Source: Corynebacterium ulcerans (GTDB lineage: Bacteria; Actinomycetota; Actinomycetes; Mycobacteriales; Mycobacteriaceae). Taken from it: a stretch of DNA of 64,000 bases. The stretch covers positions 806,001-870,000 of the forward strand of contig NZ_LT906443.1 of NCBI RefSeq assembly GCF_900187135.1, read 5' to 3'. Shown piece by piece: positions 17,118 to 26,860 of this stretch. Position 1 is the first letter of the stretch. Each line of letters starts with the position of its first letter. The translations under genes and the position numbers were made by a program. The notes beneath the pieces are model-generated. The model made no database searches. It was not told the origin of the DNA and saw nothing but the letters and a program-made list of their open reading frames with translations.

Positions 17118-17585
17118 CTAGAACTCCTCTTCGGCGGGTTCCTCACCGGCGAGGGGGATCTCGTCGAGAGACTCTACGTTGCGTACATCGATGTCATCGG
17201 CCCATTCTTCGGGACGACTCATCGTCTCTACACCTTCGACCTCAATAAGCGGGCAGTCTTGGTAGAGGCGATCAAGCCCGTAGAAGTCGCGTTCGGTGTT
17301 GCGCTGGACGTGAACCACGAGCATGCCGTAGTCCAGAAGTACCCAGCGGTTTTCGCGGTTTCCTTCACGACGCTTTGGCTCGTGTCCTTCTGCAGTGAGA
17401 ACGTCCTCGATCTCCTCGACGATGGCACGCACTTGGCGCTCATTGTCTGCGGAAGCCAGTACAAATACCTCACTGATCGCCATGACATCGGAGACGTCAA
17501 TCACTGCGATGTTGGTTGCTTGTTTCTCATCTGCAGCAAGTGCTGCACTGGAAGCCAAGCGAATAGTGTCTTGGGTTGCGGTCAC
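17118..17585 (-). CDS. rsfS: Ribosomal silencing factor RsfS
   Basis: 155 residues of the Iojap/RsfS family. AIDV-like VIDVSDVMAISEVFVLASAD is followed by EGNRENRWVLLDYGMLVVHVQ and RDFYGLDRLYQDCPLI, the conserved Trp and Asp surface that binds ribosomal protein L14 and blocks subunit joining. The C-terminal 35 residues are an acidic extension. It follows nadD by about 54 bp and precedes the phosphatase by 4 bp, the standard actinobacterial nadD-rsfS-gpgP order. Confidence 0.93.
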   Translation of the reverse strand: MTATQDTIRLASSAALAADEKQATNIAVIDVSDVMAISEVFVLASADNERQVRAIVEEIEDVLTAEGHEPKRREGNRENRWVLLDYGMLVVHVQRNTERDFYGLDRLYQDCPLIEVEGVETMSRPEEWADDIDVRNVESLDEIPLAGEEPAEEEF

Positions 17586-17639
17586 AGGGGGTCCTTTCCT
17601 AAATCGAGCCTAATTGTTCCATGTAATAGCCATGATTGG

Positions 17640-18296
17640 CTAACTGGTTCGTGGTTTCGGAGTTGGGTCACGGTATGTGTCCGCCCCACCGGGATGATAC
17701 AAGCGGCGTTTTGCTATGTATTGCACAACTCCATCGGGTACCAGATACCACACGGGTAAGCCTTCACGCGCACGGCGCCTGCACCCTGTAGAAGAAATAG
17801 CCATGGCCGGAATCTCAATGAGCTCAACACGCTCTTGATACTTCAGTGGCAGCATGTCCTCTTTAAGCACGTATCCGGGGCGCGTGACCCCCACAAACGT
17901 GGCAAGCTCAAGAACCTGCTCCCAGTTTTTCCATGTGAGAATGTTACCTAAAGCGTCCGCACCGGTGATAAAAAACAGTTCCGCATCCGGATATTGCTCT
18001 TGCAGATCTTTCAGGGTGTCAACGGTATAAGTTGCCCCTGGCCTATCAATGTCTACCCGACTCACGCTAAACCGCGGGTTAGAGGCGGTGGCAATCACCG
18101 TCATCAGATAGCGATCCTCGGCATGCGACACCTCGCATTCTGCCTTCTGCCAGGATGTTCCCGTGGGGACAAACACCACCAGATCCAGATCAAATCTAGC
18201 GGCTACCTCGCTGGCCGCCACCAGGTGACCATGGTGAATCGGGTCAAAGGTGCCTCCCATGACCCCTACCCGGCGCGGATGCTCGATGACGGTCAT
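17640..18296 (-). CDS. nadD: Nicotinate-nucleotide adenylyltransferase
   Basis: 218 residues, which make deamido-NAD from nicotinate mononucleotide and ATP. The nucleotidyltransferase motif [12 protein letters not shown] is near residue 14, and [21 protein letters not shown] is the family's ISSTxxR region. The C-terminal ~20 residues are an unconserved Pro-rich tail. It lies 37 bp downstream of proA and leads into rsfS. Confidence 0.94.
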   Translation of the reverse strand: MTVIEHPRRVGVMGGTFDPIHHGHLVAASEVAARFDLDLVVFVPTGTSWQKAECEVSHAEDRYLMTVIATASNPRFSVSRVDIDRPGATYTVDTLKDLQEQYPDAELFFITGADALGNILTWKNWEQVLELATFVGVTRPGYVLKEDMLPLKYQERVELIEIPAMAISSTGCRRRAREGLPVWYLVPDGVVQYIAKRRLYHPGGADTYRDPTPKPRTS

Positions 18297-18333
18297 GGCC
18301 GTATCCTTCCTGCTTCTTCTGATGACGTTCCGA

Positions 18334-19620
18334 CTAGGGGCGCGTTTGGCCGGTCCCCTGCAGGATCCATTTGGTGGTGGTCAACTCCGGCAGTGCCATC
18401 GGCCCGCGGGCATGCAGTTTTTGGGTAGAGATTCCAATCTCTGCTCCCATCCCGTACTGCTCGCCGTCTGTAAACGCCGTGGAAGCATTGATCATGACTG
18501 CTGCCGCATCTACTTCATCTGCAAAACGCTGCGCGGTGACGATGTTTCCGGTAGCGATCGCCTCGGTGTGCCCCGTGGAATAGGTTCGGATATGGTCAAG
18601 CGCGCCATCGATGCCATCAACGATGCGCGCGGCGATGTCCATGGAAAGGTACTCCTCGGCCCAATCTGCCTCTTCCACCTGCACGATGTTACTAACGCCC
18701 AGCTGCCCTAGCGTGTCGACGTCCCCATGCACCGTTACCCCAGCCTGTTGCAGGGCCTCGATCACCTTCCGCTGCGTTTCTACCGACAGCGCACCGTCGA
18801 TCAAGACAGTCTCTGTTGCATTGCACACCGAGCAACGCCGTGTTTTGCCGTTGATCAGCATCTCAATGGCCTGATCTATATCAGCGACGTCTCTATCAAT
18901 ATAGAAATGACAGTTTCCTGTTCCAGTCTCGATTGTGGGAACCGTGGCTCCCGTGACCACCGCTTGGATAAGACCTGCGCCGCCCCGTGGAATGACGACG
19001 TCGACAAGCCCACGCGCAGTGATCAGATCCTGCACGCTCTCGTGGGTATCACAGGGCAGCAACTGCACGGCCTCCGCAGGAACATCATGAGAAACCAGCA
19101 CGTCTTGGAGCACGCTCACCAGGGCAGCATTGGAGTAACGGGCCGATTTGGAACCGCGTAGCAGCGCCACGTTTCCCGACTTCAACGCCAAACCAAAGGC
19201 GTCCACCGTCACGTTAGGGCGAGCCTCATACACCATGCCCATAACGCCCAAAGGGATGCGCACCTGACGCATCTGGATACCGTTAGGCATGACGCGACCA
19301 TCCACGACATTGCCCACGGGGTCTGCCAGGGACGCGACCTGACGCAGCCCATCAGCCATAGCAGTAATACGCCCCTCATCCAGACTCAGACGATCAATGA
19401 GCGACTCGCTCATCCCGTGAGCGCGTCCTGCCTCCACGTCGCGGGCATTCGCCGAAAGAATCGTCGGGATGTGGGCACAGAGGGCCTCAGCGGCGGCAAG
19501 AAGGATCACGTTTTTCTGTGAGCTACGTAAACGTGCCACCCGTGGGGAAACGGCATGTGCTGCGCGCGCCTTGGCTAGGACGTCGTCACGCTCGATGCTG
19601 CGGATATCTGCGTTGGTCAT
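18334..19620 (-). CDS. proA: Glutamate-5-semialdehyde dehydrogenase (gamma-glutamyl phosphate reductase)
   Basis: 428 residues; the second step of proline synthesis, reducing glutamyl-5-phosphate with [25 protein letters not shown] and the catalytic cysteine region [16 protein letters not shown] are present, with [15 protein letters not shown] in between. The length is normal. In C. glutamicum proB, a hydroxyacid dehydrogenase gene (unkdh) and proA are adjacent. Here the dehydrogenase is still next to proA, but two unrelated plus-strand genes separate it from proB. Confidence 0.95.
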   Translation of the reverse strand: MTNADIRSIERDDVLAKARAAHAVSPRVARLRSSQKNVILLAAAEALCAHIPTILSANARDVEAGRAHGMSESLIDRLSLDEGRITAMADGLRQVASLADPVGNVVDGRVMPNGIQMRQVRIPLGVMGMVYEARPNVTVDAFGLALKSGNVALLRGSKSARYSNAALVSVLQDVLVSHDVPAEAVQLLPCDTHESVQDLITARGLVDVVIPRGGAGLIQAVVTGATVPTIETGTGNCHFYIDRDVADIDQAIEMLINGKTRRCSVCNATETVLIDGALSVETQRKVIEALQQAGVTVHGDVDTLGQLGVSNIVQVEEADWAEEYLSMDIAARIVDGIDGALDHIRTYSTGHTEAIATGNIVTAQRFADEVDAAAVMINASTAFTDGEQYGMGAEIGISTQKLHARGPMALPELTTTKWILQGTGQTRP

Positions 19621-19678
19621 AACGTATTACCGTACCCAACGTCACAGCTAAGCGTCGTGTGCAGCGCCGGACTGCCTG

Positions 19679-20593
19679 CTAATATCCCGCCGCCACATCC
19701 ACTTCCGTAGGCATCGTCTCCCCCGCTTCAAACGCCCGAGCATTGGCCACGAATAATTCGCCGCTGAGCGCACGCATGCGATCCTTCGTGTTTGCCACAT
19801 GCGGGGTAACAAGAACATTGTCCATTGACCACAACGGATGCCCATCGGGCAGCGGTTCTGGATCTGTAACGTCAAGGGCCGCTCCGGCTATGGTGCCCTG
19901 TTGTAGCGCATGAACAAGGTCCTCCGTAACCACGAGGCCGCCGCGTCCCACGTTTACCAACACAGCCTCCGGCTTCATCTTCTCTAGGGCTCGCGCATCC
20001 ACCATGCCACGGGTCTCGGAGGTCAAAGGCGCAAGAAGCACCACATAATCCGCAACGCCAAGTACCCGGTCCAGCTCCTTATAGTCCACCGTCTCGTCGG
20101 CTTGTTCCACCGGCCGCCCCGAACGGTTAACAGCAATCGTGTGCAGCCCAAAACCAGACACAAGTTCAAACAGGCGGCGCGCAATCCCTCCCGCACCCAC
20201 CACAACCAGGGTCTTATTGTCGTAGAGCCAATTGGTCTTCTCATCCGGCAGCTTCCTTATGCCCCACGTCTGTGCCCGCACCACTGCCGGGATATGGTGC
20301 AGCACCGACAACAACATGGTGAGTGTGGACTCAGCGACTGAATCCGCATAGAGACCAGCTGCGTTTGCCCACCGCACTTGCGGGGTAAGCACTCCCGCCT
20401 CTGCGAGCCCATCGACGCCGGCGAATGCCACCTGCACAAACTTCAAGCCCGCGGGCAATTCCGGAAACTGCCGACCTGTCCCATTAAAAACAAGGAAGTC
20501 CGCCTCTTTCAGATCTTCCACTCGGGTATGCCCAGCGGCTTCCAGCTGGTCAGTAGCCTTCTCCCAGATCTCCGGGTACATGACAAACTTCAT
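19679..20593 (-). CDS. D-2-hydroxyacid dehydrogenase (unkdh homologue)
   Basis: 304 residues, NAD(P)-dependent. The Rossmann motif is VVVGAGGIARRLFELV near residue 140. Catalytic residues follow the family order: Arg in VLVNVGRGGLV, Glu in DPEPLPDGHPL and His in VTPHVAN. The substrate is unknown; by position it is the orthologue of the gene lying between proB and proA in C. glutamicum. I chose the ATG at 20591-20593 (AAAGG upstream, conserved MKFVMYPE). A longer frame back to 20782 overlaps the divergent promoter and looks non-coding. Confidence 0.85.
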   Translation of the reverse strand: MKFVMYPEIWEKATDQLEAAGHTRVEDLKEADFLVFNGTGRQFPELPAGLKFVQVAFAGVDGLAEAGVLTPQVRWANAAGLYADSVAESTLTMLLSVLHHIPAVVRAQTWGIRKLPDEKTNWLYDNKTLVVVGAGGIARRLFELVSGFGLHTIAVNRSGRPVEQADETVDYKELDRVLGVADYVVLLAPLTSETRGMVDARALEKMKPEAVLVNVGRGGLVVTEDLVHALQQGTIAGAALDVTDPEPLPDGHPLWSMDNVLVTPHVANTKDRMRALSGELFVANARAFEAGETMPTEVDVAAGY

Positions 20594-20787
20594 CGGTTGC
20601 TGCCTTTCTTGTCGCGGATCTGTCACTTTGTGTCTTGCCACACAAGGTACGCTTTTATTCCCCGTGGGGAGTTTCCCGCCGCGTCTCCTCTTGGCAGTCT
20701 CCGACAGACGATCCAACAGATAGCCCCCGCCCCGGAACTTAGCTTCCCCTAAAAATTTTTCCGTGTTCTCCGCTACAATCACATTTT

Positions 20788-21135
20788 GTGAAATTTGTTC
20801 TGCTTACGTTAGGGATGCTGTGCGTGGCGCTTGGAATGCTCGGGGTCTTCCTACCGGTACTTCCCACGACTCCTTTTCTGTTAGCAGCTGCTTTCTTCTT
20901 TGCACGAAGCTCTGAACGTTTCCACCACTGGTTGCTCAATCACAGATGGTTTGGCCCCTACCTCAGCAACTACTATGAGGGGAAGATGACCACCCCACAC
21001 AAGGCACGCACGCTCACGCTCATGTGGACAGGTTTATTGGTGTCAGCGTTTCTCATTGACAAGCCTGTGATGTGGTTTGTCTTTATTTGTATCGGTGCGG
21101 CCGTTTCCACGCATATCGTGAGACTCGGGAGATGA
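20788..21135 (+). CDS. DUF454 (YbaN-like) small membrane protein
   Basis: 115 residues with hydrophobic segments at about 3-40 and 72-105. The signature GVFLPVLPTTPFLLAAAFFFARSSER is diagnostic for DUF454/YbaN, followed by HHWLLNHRWFGPYL. Function is unknown in all species I know. The start is GTG at 20788-20790. It heads a two-gene plus-strand block with the AspT-family transporter, interrupting the proB-unkdh-proA arrangement. Confidence 0.85.
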   Translation: MKFVLLTLGMLCVALGMLGVFLPVLPTTPFLLAAAFFFARSSERFHHWLLNHRWFGPYLSNYYEGKMTTPHKARTLTLMWTGLLVSAFLIDKPVMWFVFICIGAAVSTHIVRLGR

Positions 21136-21243
21136 ACTCACAACGAGTCCAATTGATCGTTGTTCAAAAACCCTTAAAAGTTGCTTCACAGCCGGTACCA
21201 TGATTGGTGATACATCATTTGAATCGCTAAGGGGTACGCTGCT

Positions 21244-22836
21244 GTGTCCAGTCTTTTTCACTATTTGGCTGACCATCCAGTAGTTCTCGTCTTTTTACTG
21301 TGCGGGCTAGGCATGGCGCTTGGCCGTATCAAACTACGTGCCATCGGACTTGGTGCAGCGGGTGTGCTGTTTTGCGCCATCGTCTTCTCTGCCGTCGCCA
21401 CCCGCTATGGAGTGCAGTTGGCTTTACCTAGCGATATTGGGCACTTCGGGCTTGCTTTGTTTGCCTTCAATATCGGTATCACCGCTGGGCCGAGTTTCTT
21501 CCACAGCGTGAAAAACTTTCTCGTGCCACTGCTGGCAACCGTGGGCCTTTTTGGCGCAGTCGCCGCTGTGGCCTACGGCGTAGGTGTCCATCTTTTCCAT
21601 CTAGACATAGCCGTTGTAGCCGGCACGTACGCGGGCGCGCTGACAAATACGCCTTCCCTCGCTGCTGCCAGCTCGGCATCGGGAGAACCCGCCCTCACAA
21701 CAGTGGGATACTCCGTGTCCTATCTGTATGGCGTCGTAGGAATGATGATCGCGGTGCTCTTTGCACTGCGCTACTCGCGCACTGATAGGGACGCACCTTC
21801 TCCTCTGGATAATCAAACAGTGGTGGTCGATCGCACTGATAAACCAACGATTCAAGACATTCTTACCCTGGTAGACAACAAAGTAGCATTCTCCCGTGTA
21901 AAAAGCGGTGACCAACCAGTCCAACATGCAGCCCCCGAACGTGTACTCCTCAAAGGCGACCTGATTACCGTTGTGGGTCCACGCAAAGACATCAACCATG
22001 CCGCAACACTTCTGGGCCGCGATTCCACCCGCTCGCTGATACAAGACCGCTCTCAGCTAGACTTCCGCCGCATTACGATCTCTGACCCCAAGATCGCCGG
22101 GCGCACTATAGCGTCATTGAACCTAACCGACGACTACCACGCCACTATTTCTCGTGTGCGCCGCGGGGACGTAGACATGATCGCCCAAGCCGATCTAGTC
22201 CTCCAAGAAGGCGACAGGGTCCGCGTGGTCGCCCCCACCAAGAAGATGCCGCAGATCACCAAATTCTTTGGCGACTCCGCAGGCGGGCTCAGCGATATCA
22301 ACCCAGTCATTTTAGGTTTGGGCATGGTGGCCGGCCTGCTGCTAGGAGGCATTCCTATCCCCACCGGTGGCGGCTCTACATTCCATATCGGCGCGGCAGC
22401 GGGCACGCTCATCGTGGGACTCATCCTAGGAAAGATCGGCCGAATCGGCTCAGTAATCACAACGCTGCCATACACAGCCACCATCGTGCTCTCTGAGTTT
22501 GGTCTGCTCATCTTCCTAGCCCAAGCAGGCACCGTAGCCGGCGGCCAAATCATTCATGCCTTCAGTTCCGGTGAGTGGCTCAGCATTTTAGCCCTCGGTT
22601 TCATCCTGACCTCTCTCCTAGCCGCCTCCGTGTACGTGGTGATGCGCTGGATGTTCGGCATGGGAGGCACCAAATTAGCCGGCTATATCGCTGGCGTGCA
22701 GACGCAACCGGCCGTCTTGGCTTTTGCCAACTCGCGTACCGGCTTTGATCCTCGCGTCGCGCTGGGTTAGTCGCTCATCTACCCGGTCGCAATGATCGCA
22801 AAAATCCTCACTACGCAGGTCCTCGCCGGCTTATAG
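21244..22836 (+). pseudogene. AspT/YidE-family transporter with internal TAG stop
   Basis: A putative antiporter with two membrane halves and two TrkA-C (RCK_C) domains in between (around PERVLLKGDLITVVGPRKD and ADLVLQEGDRVRVVAPTKK). The frame from GTG 21244 runs 508 codons to TAG at 22768-22770. In the same frame, reading continues for 21 more codons as SLIYPVAMIAKILTTQ and beyond to a TAG at 22834-22836, which is the normal C-terminal helix of the family. The codon now TAG should be Tyr (TAC/TAT, as in GYSLIYPVAMI), a single-base change. The product would lack its last transmembrane segment. It is a probable recent pseudogene unless the stop is read through or is an assembly error. Confidence 0.8.
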
Positions 22837-22875
22837 TTCTCTGTGCTTCACGCTTATCGACGTCCCCCGCCACCT

Positions 22876-24129
22876 TTACGCACGCGTCGCGTAGTTAGAG
22901 AGATAGTCCGCATGCACCACGGCGCGTTGCTGCCCACGGGGGAAGCTAGACATGGGCCGGCCCTTCAGCGCAGCAAGCGTAGTGGAGTCAACGGAGACCT
23001 CTCCCCGGCCCACGACTTCCCCCTCGGGCCCATGGATCTCCACGATCTCCCCTGCTTGGAAATCGCCTTCAACGTCTGTGATACCCACGGCAAGCAGTGA
23101 TTTTCCGCCCACGGTGACGGCCTCCACGGCGCCTGCGTCGATACGCAAAATCCCCGCCACGTCGGCGGTATAGAGCACCCAGAATTTCCAGGCGGAAAGC
23201 CGATCCTCCTTGGGATCAAACACCGTTCCCACGCGAGCAGAATCTAATGCCGCACCGATGCTGTCCGCAGAGGTGAGCAAGACCGGAATTCCCCCACGGG
23301 AGGCAAGGCGTGCGGCCGTAACCTTCGCCGCCATGCCGCCCGTTCCTACCCGGCCTCCATCGCCAGCAACCACATCTTTGAGATCATTGCCGTCATGAAT
23401 CTCATGGATAAAACGCGCATCGGGGTCTATGGGGTTGCGGTCGTAGAGGCCGTTGACGTCCGAAAGGAGGATCAGCGCGTCCGCGCAGGTGAGATGGGCC
23501 ACGAGAGCAGAGAGTCGGTCATTATCGCCAAAGTGCATACCGGTGGTTGCCACGGTGTCGTTCTCGTTGACCACGGGCACAGTCCCTAGCTGGAGGAGCC
23601 TATTGATGGTGCGCTGCGCGTTGCGGGCACGATCGCGACGCCCCGCGTCAGAGGCAGTAAGCAGGACTTGGCCGATAGAACGCCCGTACCTACCAAAAGA
23701 GGTTCCCCACGAGTGCGCAAGATATACCTGCCCCACGGAGGCGGCCGCCTGTTTGGTGGCCAAGTCGGTGGGGCGTTGTGTAAGGCCTAGGGGGCCCATG
23801 CCCGCGGCTATGGAGCCTGAGGATACGACGATGACGTCGGAACCTCGCTCCATACGGGCTTGGAGGGCGTCGACAAGCTTATCGATGCGCACTGGATCGA
23901 CTTGAAAATTCTCGTCTGTCAACGAGGAACTTCCGATTTTTACCACGATGCGGCGCGCCTCACGAATACGATCGCGCACAGGCGAATCGTGGCCGTACGC
24001 CGGTGAGTCAGCAACCTCAGCTGGCAGCTCCGGGAAGCCCAGGGAACTGGTGGCGCCAGTGTATGGCGAACTTGCTAAACCAATTCCGGTAAGTTCCGCA
24101 GTACCAAGGGGATCGTGGCTATTCTCCAT
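22876..24129 (-). CDS. proB: Glutamate 5-kinase
   Basis: Phosphorylates glutamate in the first step of proline synthesis. The amino-acid-kinase domain has [35 protein letters not shown] and [15 protein letters not shown]; a C-terminal PUA domain carries GKSLLAVGI. As written the protein has 417 residues, with about 50 unconserved residues before the kinase. A GTG at 23977-23979 ([10 protein letters not shown]) would give the more usual length of about 367, but neither start has a clear Shine-Dalgarno sequence. It lies 66 bp after obg. Confidence 0.9.
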   Translation of the reverse strand: MENSHDPLGTAELTGIGLASSPYTGATSSLGFPELPAEVADSPAYGHDSPVRDRIREARRIVVKIGSSSLTDENFQVDPVRIDKLVDALQARMERGSDVIVVSSGSIAAGMGPLGLTQRPTDLATKQAAASVGQVYLAHSWGTSFGRYGRSIGQVLLTASDAGRRDRARNAQRTINRLLQLGTVPVVNENDTVATTGMHFGDNDRLSALVAHLTCADALILLSDVNGLYDRNPIDPDARFIHEIHDGNDLKDVVAGDGGRVGTGGMAAKVTAARLASRGGIPVLLTSADSIGAALDSARVGTVFDPKEDRLSAWKFWVLYTADVAGILRIDAGAVEAVTVGGKSLLAVGITDVEGDFQAGEIVEIHGPEGEVVGRGEVSVDSTTLAALKGRPMSSFPRGQQRAVVHADYLSNYATRA

Positions 24130-24195
24130 GAGGATCTAGTGTAGCCCGTGGGGAATCGCACATCTGATTCCCCTTGGCGTTAGAACAGCAGAACG

Positions 24196-25722
24196 CTAGC
24201 CCTGCCACCTGTCGCGGTTAGCGGACTCACGGGTGACTTCCTGCCCCTCACCAAAGTCGAACTCATCGATAAGACCACGACGCACCTGCGAAGCACGCTT
24301 GCGCTCGGACGCGGACATACGGGTGTTCTTGTCCAAGCGCATGTCTGTTCCGCGTCCGGACATAGTCACCTCTACACCAGCGGCAGTGGTTGGCTCCCAT
24401 TCAAAAGACACCTCGCCGATGCTGACGGTGCAGCCGGGCCGTGCGCCTTTTTTGAACAGTTCGTCTTCTACGCCCATGCGAGCGAGACGGTCCGCCAGAT
24501 AGCCCACGGCCTCATCGTTTTCAAAGTCCGTCTGGATAATCCAGCGCTCGGGCTTCTCGCCCAGCACAACATAGCCGTTCTCCACGTCAGGATCCTCGAT
24601 AATCTCAAAGTCCTTCTTCTTTTTACGAGAGTCCACGGCCTGAGGACGCACCACGATGCGCTCTTCATACTTCTGCTTCGGACGCTTGCGACGATCCTCT
24701 TGCACAATCTCCAGCAGCTTATAGCGCAGTGGGTCCAGCCCCTTACGTGCCACAGCAGAGATGATAAACACCGGCCAGCCGAATTTTTCTTCAATATCCT
24801 CTTTAAGGAATTCTGCCAGCTCTAGAGCATCCGGTATGTCCACTTTATTCAGGATCACGATACGCGGACGATCACGCAGATCGCCCAAGCCTGTGTCATC
24901 ATCCAGCGCAGATTGATACGCAGCAAGCTCGGTTTCCAGCGCTTCAATGTCTGAAATCGGATCGCGCCCTGGCTCCATGGTCGCTGCATCCACCACGTGA
25001 GCAAGAACCGCAGTGCGCTCGATATGGCGCAGGAAGTCCAAGCCTAGGCCTTTGCCCTCTGAGGCACCGGGGATAAGACCAGGGACATCAGCGATGGTAA
25101 AGGTATCGTGTCCGACCTCCACCACTCCAAGGTTGGGCTGCAAGGTGGTAAATGGGTAATCACCGATCTTCGGTTTTGCGGCAGAAAGCACAGAAATCAA
25201 TGAAGACTTACCCGCGCTGGGGAATCCCACCAGGCCCACGTCTGCCATGGATTTAAGCTCTAGGATTACATCGTGGACCTCGCCTGGCTCCCCCTTCAGG
25301 GCAAAGCCCGGTGCCTTGCGCGCCGCCGAGGCCAAAGCCGCGTTACCGAGCCCACCAAAGCCGCCCTTGGCCGCCACGAACTTCATACCGGGGGACGTGA
25401 GATCCGCAAGAGTCTCGCCATTCTGGGCAAGGACCACAGTTCCTGCAGGCACCTCAAGCACGAGGTCATCACCGCGCGCACCGTTTCGGTGGTCGCCAGC
25501 GCCGTTGGCACCGCGTTTTGCCTTGAGGTTGGGGCGGTAATGGAGATCAAGGAGGGTGTGCACCTGGTTGGAAACTTCGAGCACGATATCGCCACCATGC
25601 CCACCGTTACCGCCATCTGGGCCGCCAAGCGGCTTAAACTTTTCGCGGTGCACTGAGGCACATCCGTTACCGCCATCGCCGGCTTCAAGGTGCAGAACAA
25701 CTCGGTCCACGAATCGTGCCAT
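24196..25722 (-). CDS. obg: Obg/CgtA ribosome-associated GTPase
   Basis: 508 residues. The glycine-rich Obg domain opens with [18 protein letters not shown]. The GTPase domain has [12 protein letters not shown] (P-loop), the [10 protein letters not shown] switch, [16 protein letters not shown] and [10 protein letters not shown]-terminal OCT domain follows (about residues 345-430) and then an Arg/Ser-rich tail. It acts in late 50S assembly and the stress response. The ATG at 25720-25722 has GGAAGG upstream. It follows rpmA, the standard rplU-rpmA-obg order, although a strong terminator at 25895-25930 separates them. Confidence 0.95.
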   Translation of the reverse strand: MARFVDRVVLHLEAGDGGNGCASVHREKFKPLGGPDGGNGGHGGDIVLEVSNQVHTLLDLHYRPNLKAKRGANGAGDHRNGARGDDLVLEVPAGTVVLAQNGETLADLTSPGMKFVAAKGGFGGLGNAALASAARKAPGFALKGEPGEVHDVILELKSMADVGLVGFPSAGKSSLISVLSAAKPKIGDYPFTTLQPNLGVVEVGHDTFTIADVPGLIPGASEGKGLGLDFLRHIERTAVLAHVVDAATMEPGRDPISDIEALETELAAYQSALDDDTGLGDLRDRPRIVILNKVDIPDALELAEFLKEDIEEKFGWPVFIISAVARKGLDPLRYKLLEIVQEDRRKRPKQKYEERIVVRPQAVDSRKKKKDFEIIEDPDVENGYVVLGEKPERWIIQTDFENDEAVGYLADRLARMGVEDELFKKGARPGCTVSIGEVSFEWEPTTAAGVEVTMSGRGTDMRLDKNTRMSASERKRASQVRRGLIDEFDFGEGQEVTRESANRDRWQG

Positions 25723-25877
25723 GAGTGGGTACCTTCCTAAAATTAGGTCCAAAGTGTATGCGCGCCGCTAAGTCACAATGCTGTGAGCTTGTCGACGCCC
25801 CCAGCTCGCCGCACGCATCGCCGTTAGGAGCGAGCCTATGCAGACCGATCCTAGCAAGTGCTTAAGACATCGCAGGG

Positions 25878-25930
25878 GGGTGGAAAAGAAAAACGCCCGA
25901 CCGCAGTGCATGGAGCAGGTGCAGTCGGGC
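25878..25930 (-). terminator. rpmA terminator
   Basis: Stem GCCCGAC / GTCGGGC (25895-25901 and 25924-25930), extended inward by GCA/TGC pairs. On the minus strand a T-rich run, GTTTTTCTTTTCC, follows. It ends the rplU-rpmA transcript before obg. Confidence 0.85.
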
Positions 25931-26016
25931 AAAGACAAAGTTGCAAAGTTGCACACTTTATCTGTTTTCCTGGCGGTATCCAGACATAATCTGAACATCT
26001 CCAGAAATATTAAGAC

Positions 26017-26283
26017 TTAAGCGTCTACGGTCTCGTTCTCAACGATGTTGACCATACGACGGTTACGCTTGGTAATGAACTCCACAGCGCCAGCCTTCAG
26101 TGCGAACAGAGTGTCGTCGCCACCGCGACCGACGTTCTCACCTGGGTGGAACTTGGTGCCACGCTGGCGAACGAGGATCTCGCCGGCGTTGACCTGCTGG
26201 CCACCGAATCGCTTAACACCAAGGCGCTTTGCCTCAGAGTCACGACCGTTGCTGGAGCTAGACGCGCCCTTCTTGTGTGCCAT
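26017..26283 (-). CDS. rpmA: 50S ribosomal protein L27
   Basis: 88 residues, normal length, beginning [16 protein letters not shown]. The mature N terminus sits near the peptidyl-transferase centre. [20 protein letters not shown] and [19 protein letters not shown] are typical. There is no Staphylococcus-type cleaved leader. It lies 39 bp downstream of rplU. Confidence 0.97.
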   Translation of the reverse strand: MAHKKGASSSSNGRDSEAKRLGVKRFGGQQVNAGEILVRQRGTKFHPGENVGRGGDDTLFALKAGAVEFITKRNRRMVNIVENETVDA

Positions 26284-26322
26284 GTGGTTTTCCCTCCTTT
26301 AGGAAAATGCGAGCCGCGAGGC

Positions 26323-26628
26323 TTACTTGATACCGGTGACCTTGACCACGGTCAGCTTCTGACGGTGACCCTGGCGCTTCTTGTAGCCGGTCTTGTTCTT
26401 GTACTTCAGGATCTTGATCTTCGGGCCTTTGGTGTGCTCGACGATCTCAGCATTGACGCTCACCTTAGCGAGGTCAGCTGCCTTTGTGGTCACATTAGCG
26501 CCATCGACGAGCAGGACGGGGGTGAGAGCCACGGACGAACCCGGCTCACCCTCGATCTTCTCGACCTTGACGAAGTCACCTTCGGCAACCTTGTACTGCT
26601 TGCCGCCGGTCTTGACGATCGCGTACAT
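26323..26628 (-). CDS. rplU: 50S ribosomal protein L21
   Basis: 101 residues, normal length: [18 protein letters not shown] at the N terminus and [17 protein letters not shown] near the C terminus, both diagnostic for L21, which binds 23S rRNA. It is first in the rplU-rpmA operon. About 230 bp of leader or promoter separates it from rne; the region contains no gene, and I could not fix a promoter with confidence. Confidence 0.97.
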   Translation of the reverse strand: MYAIVKTGGKQYKVAEGDFVKVEKIEGEPGSSVALTPVLLVDGANVTTKAADLAKVSVNAEIVEHTKGPKIKILKYKNKTGYKKRQGHRQKLTVVKVTGIK

Positions 26629-26860
26629 ACGAGGGCTACCCCTTATCTGATACTCGGCTCAGACGCATCATAATGAAGCATCTGAATTGGACTTACGTGA
26701 TTACATTTCTGTTCTAAAGCATCTACTCACGCGTACTACCTCGCCCCGCATTGATTGAGGTGCTATATCAGTCTCTCGATGCAGGACATGCGCATAGTAG
26801 ATCGCTTTAAAACACCGACTGTCAAAGACTACCCTTAACAGCTCGGAAAAAACAAATACG

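Noticed and set aside
16839..17759. Long plus-strand frame (306 codons) opposite the phosphatase, rsfS and nadD
   Set aside because: It crosses three well-supported genes on the other strand and shows no domain.
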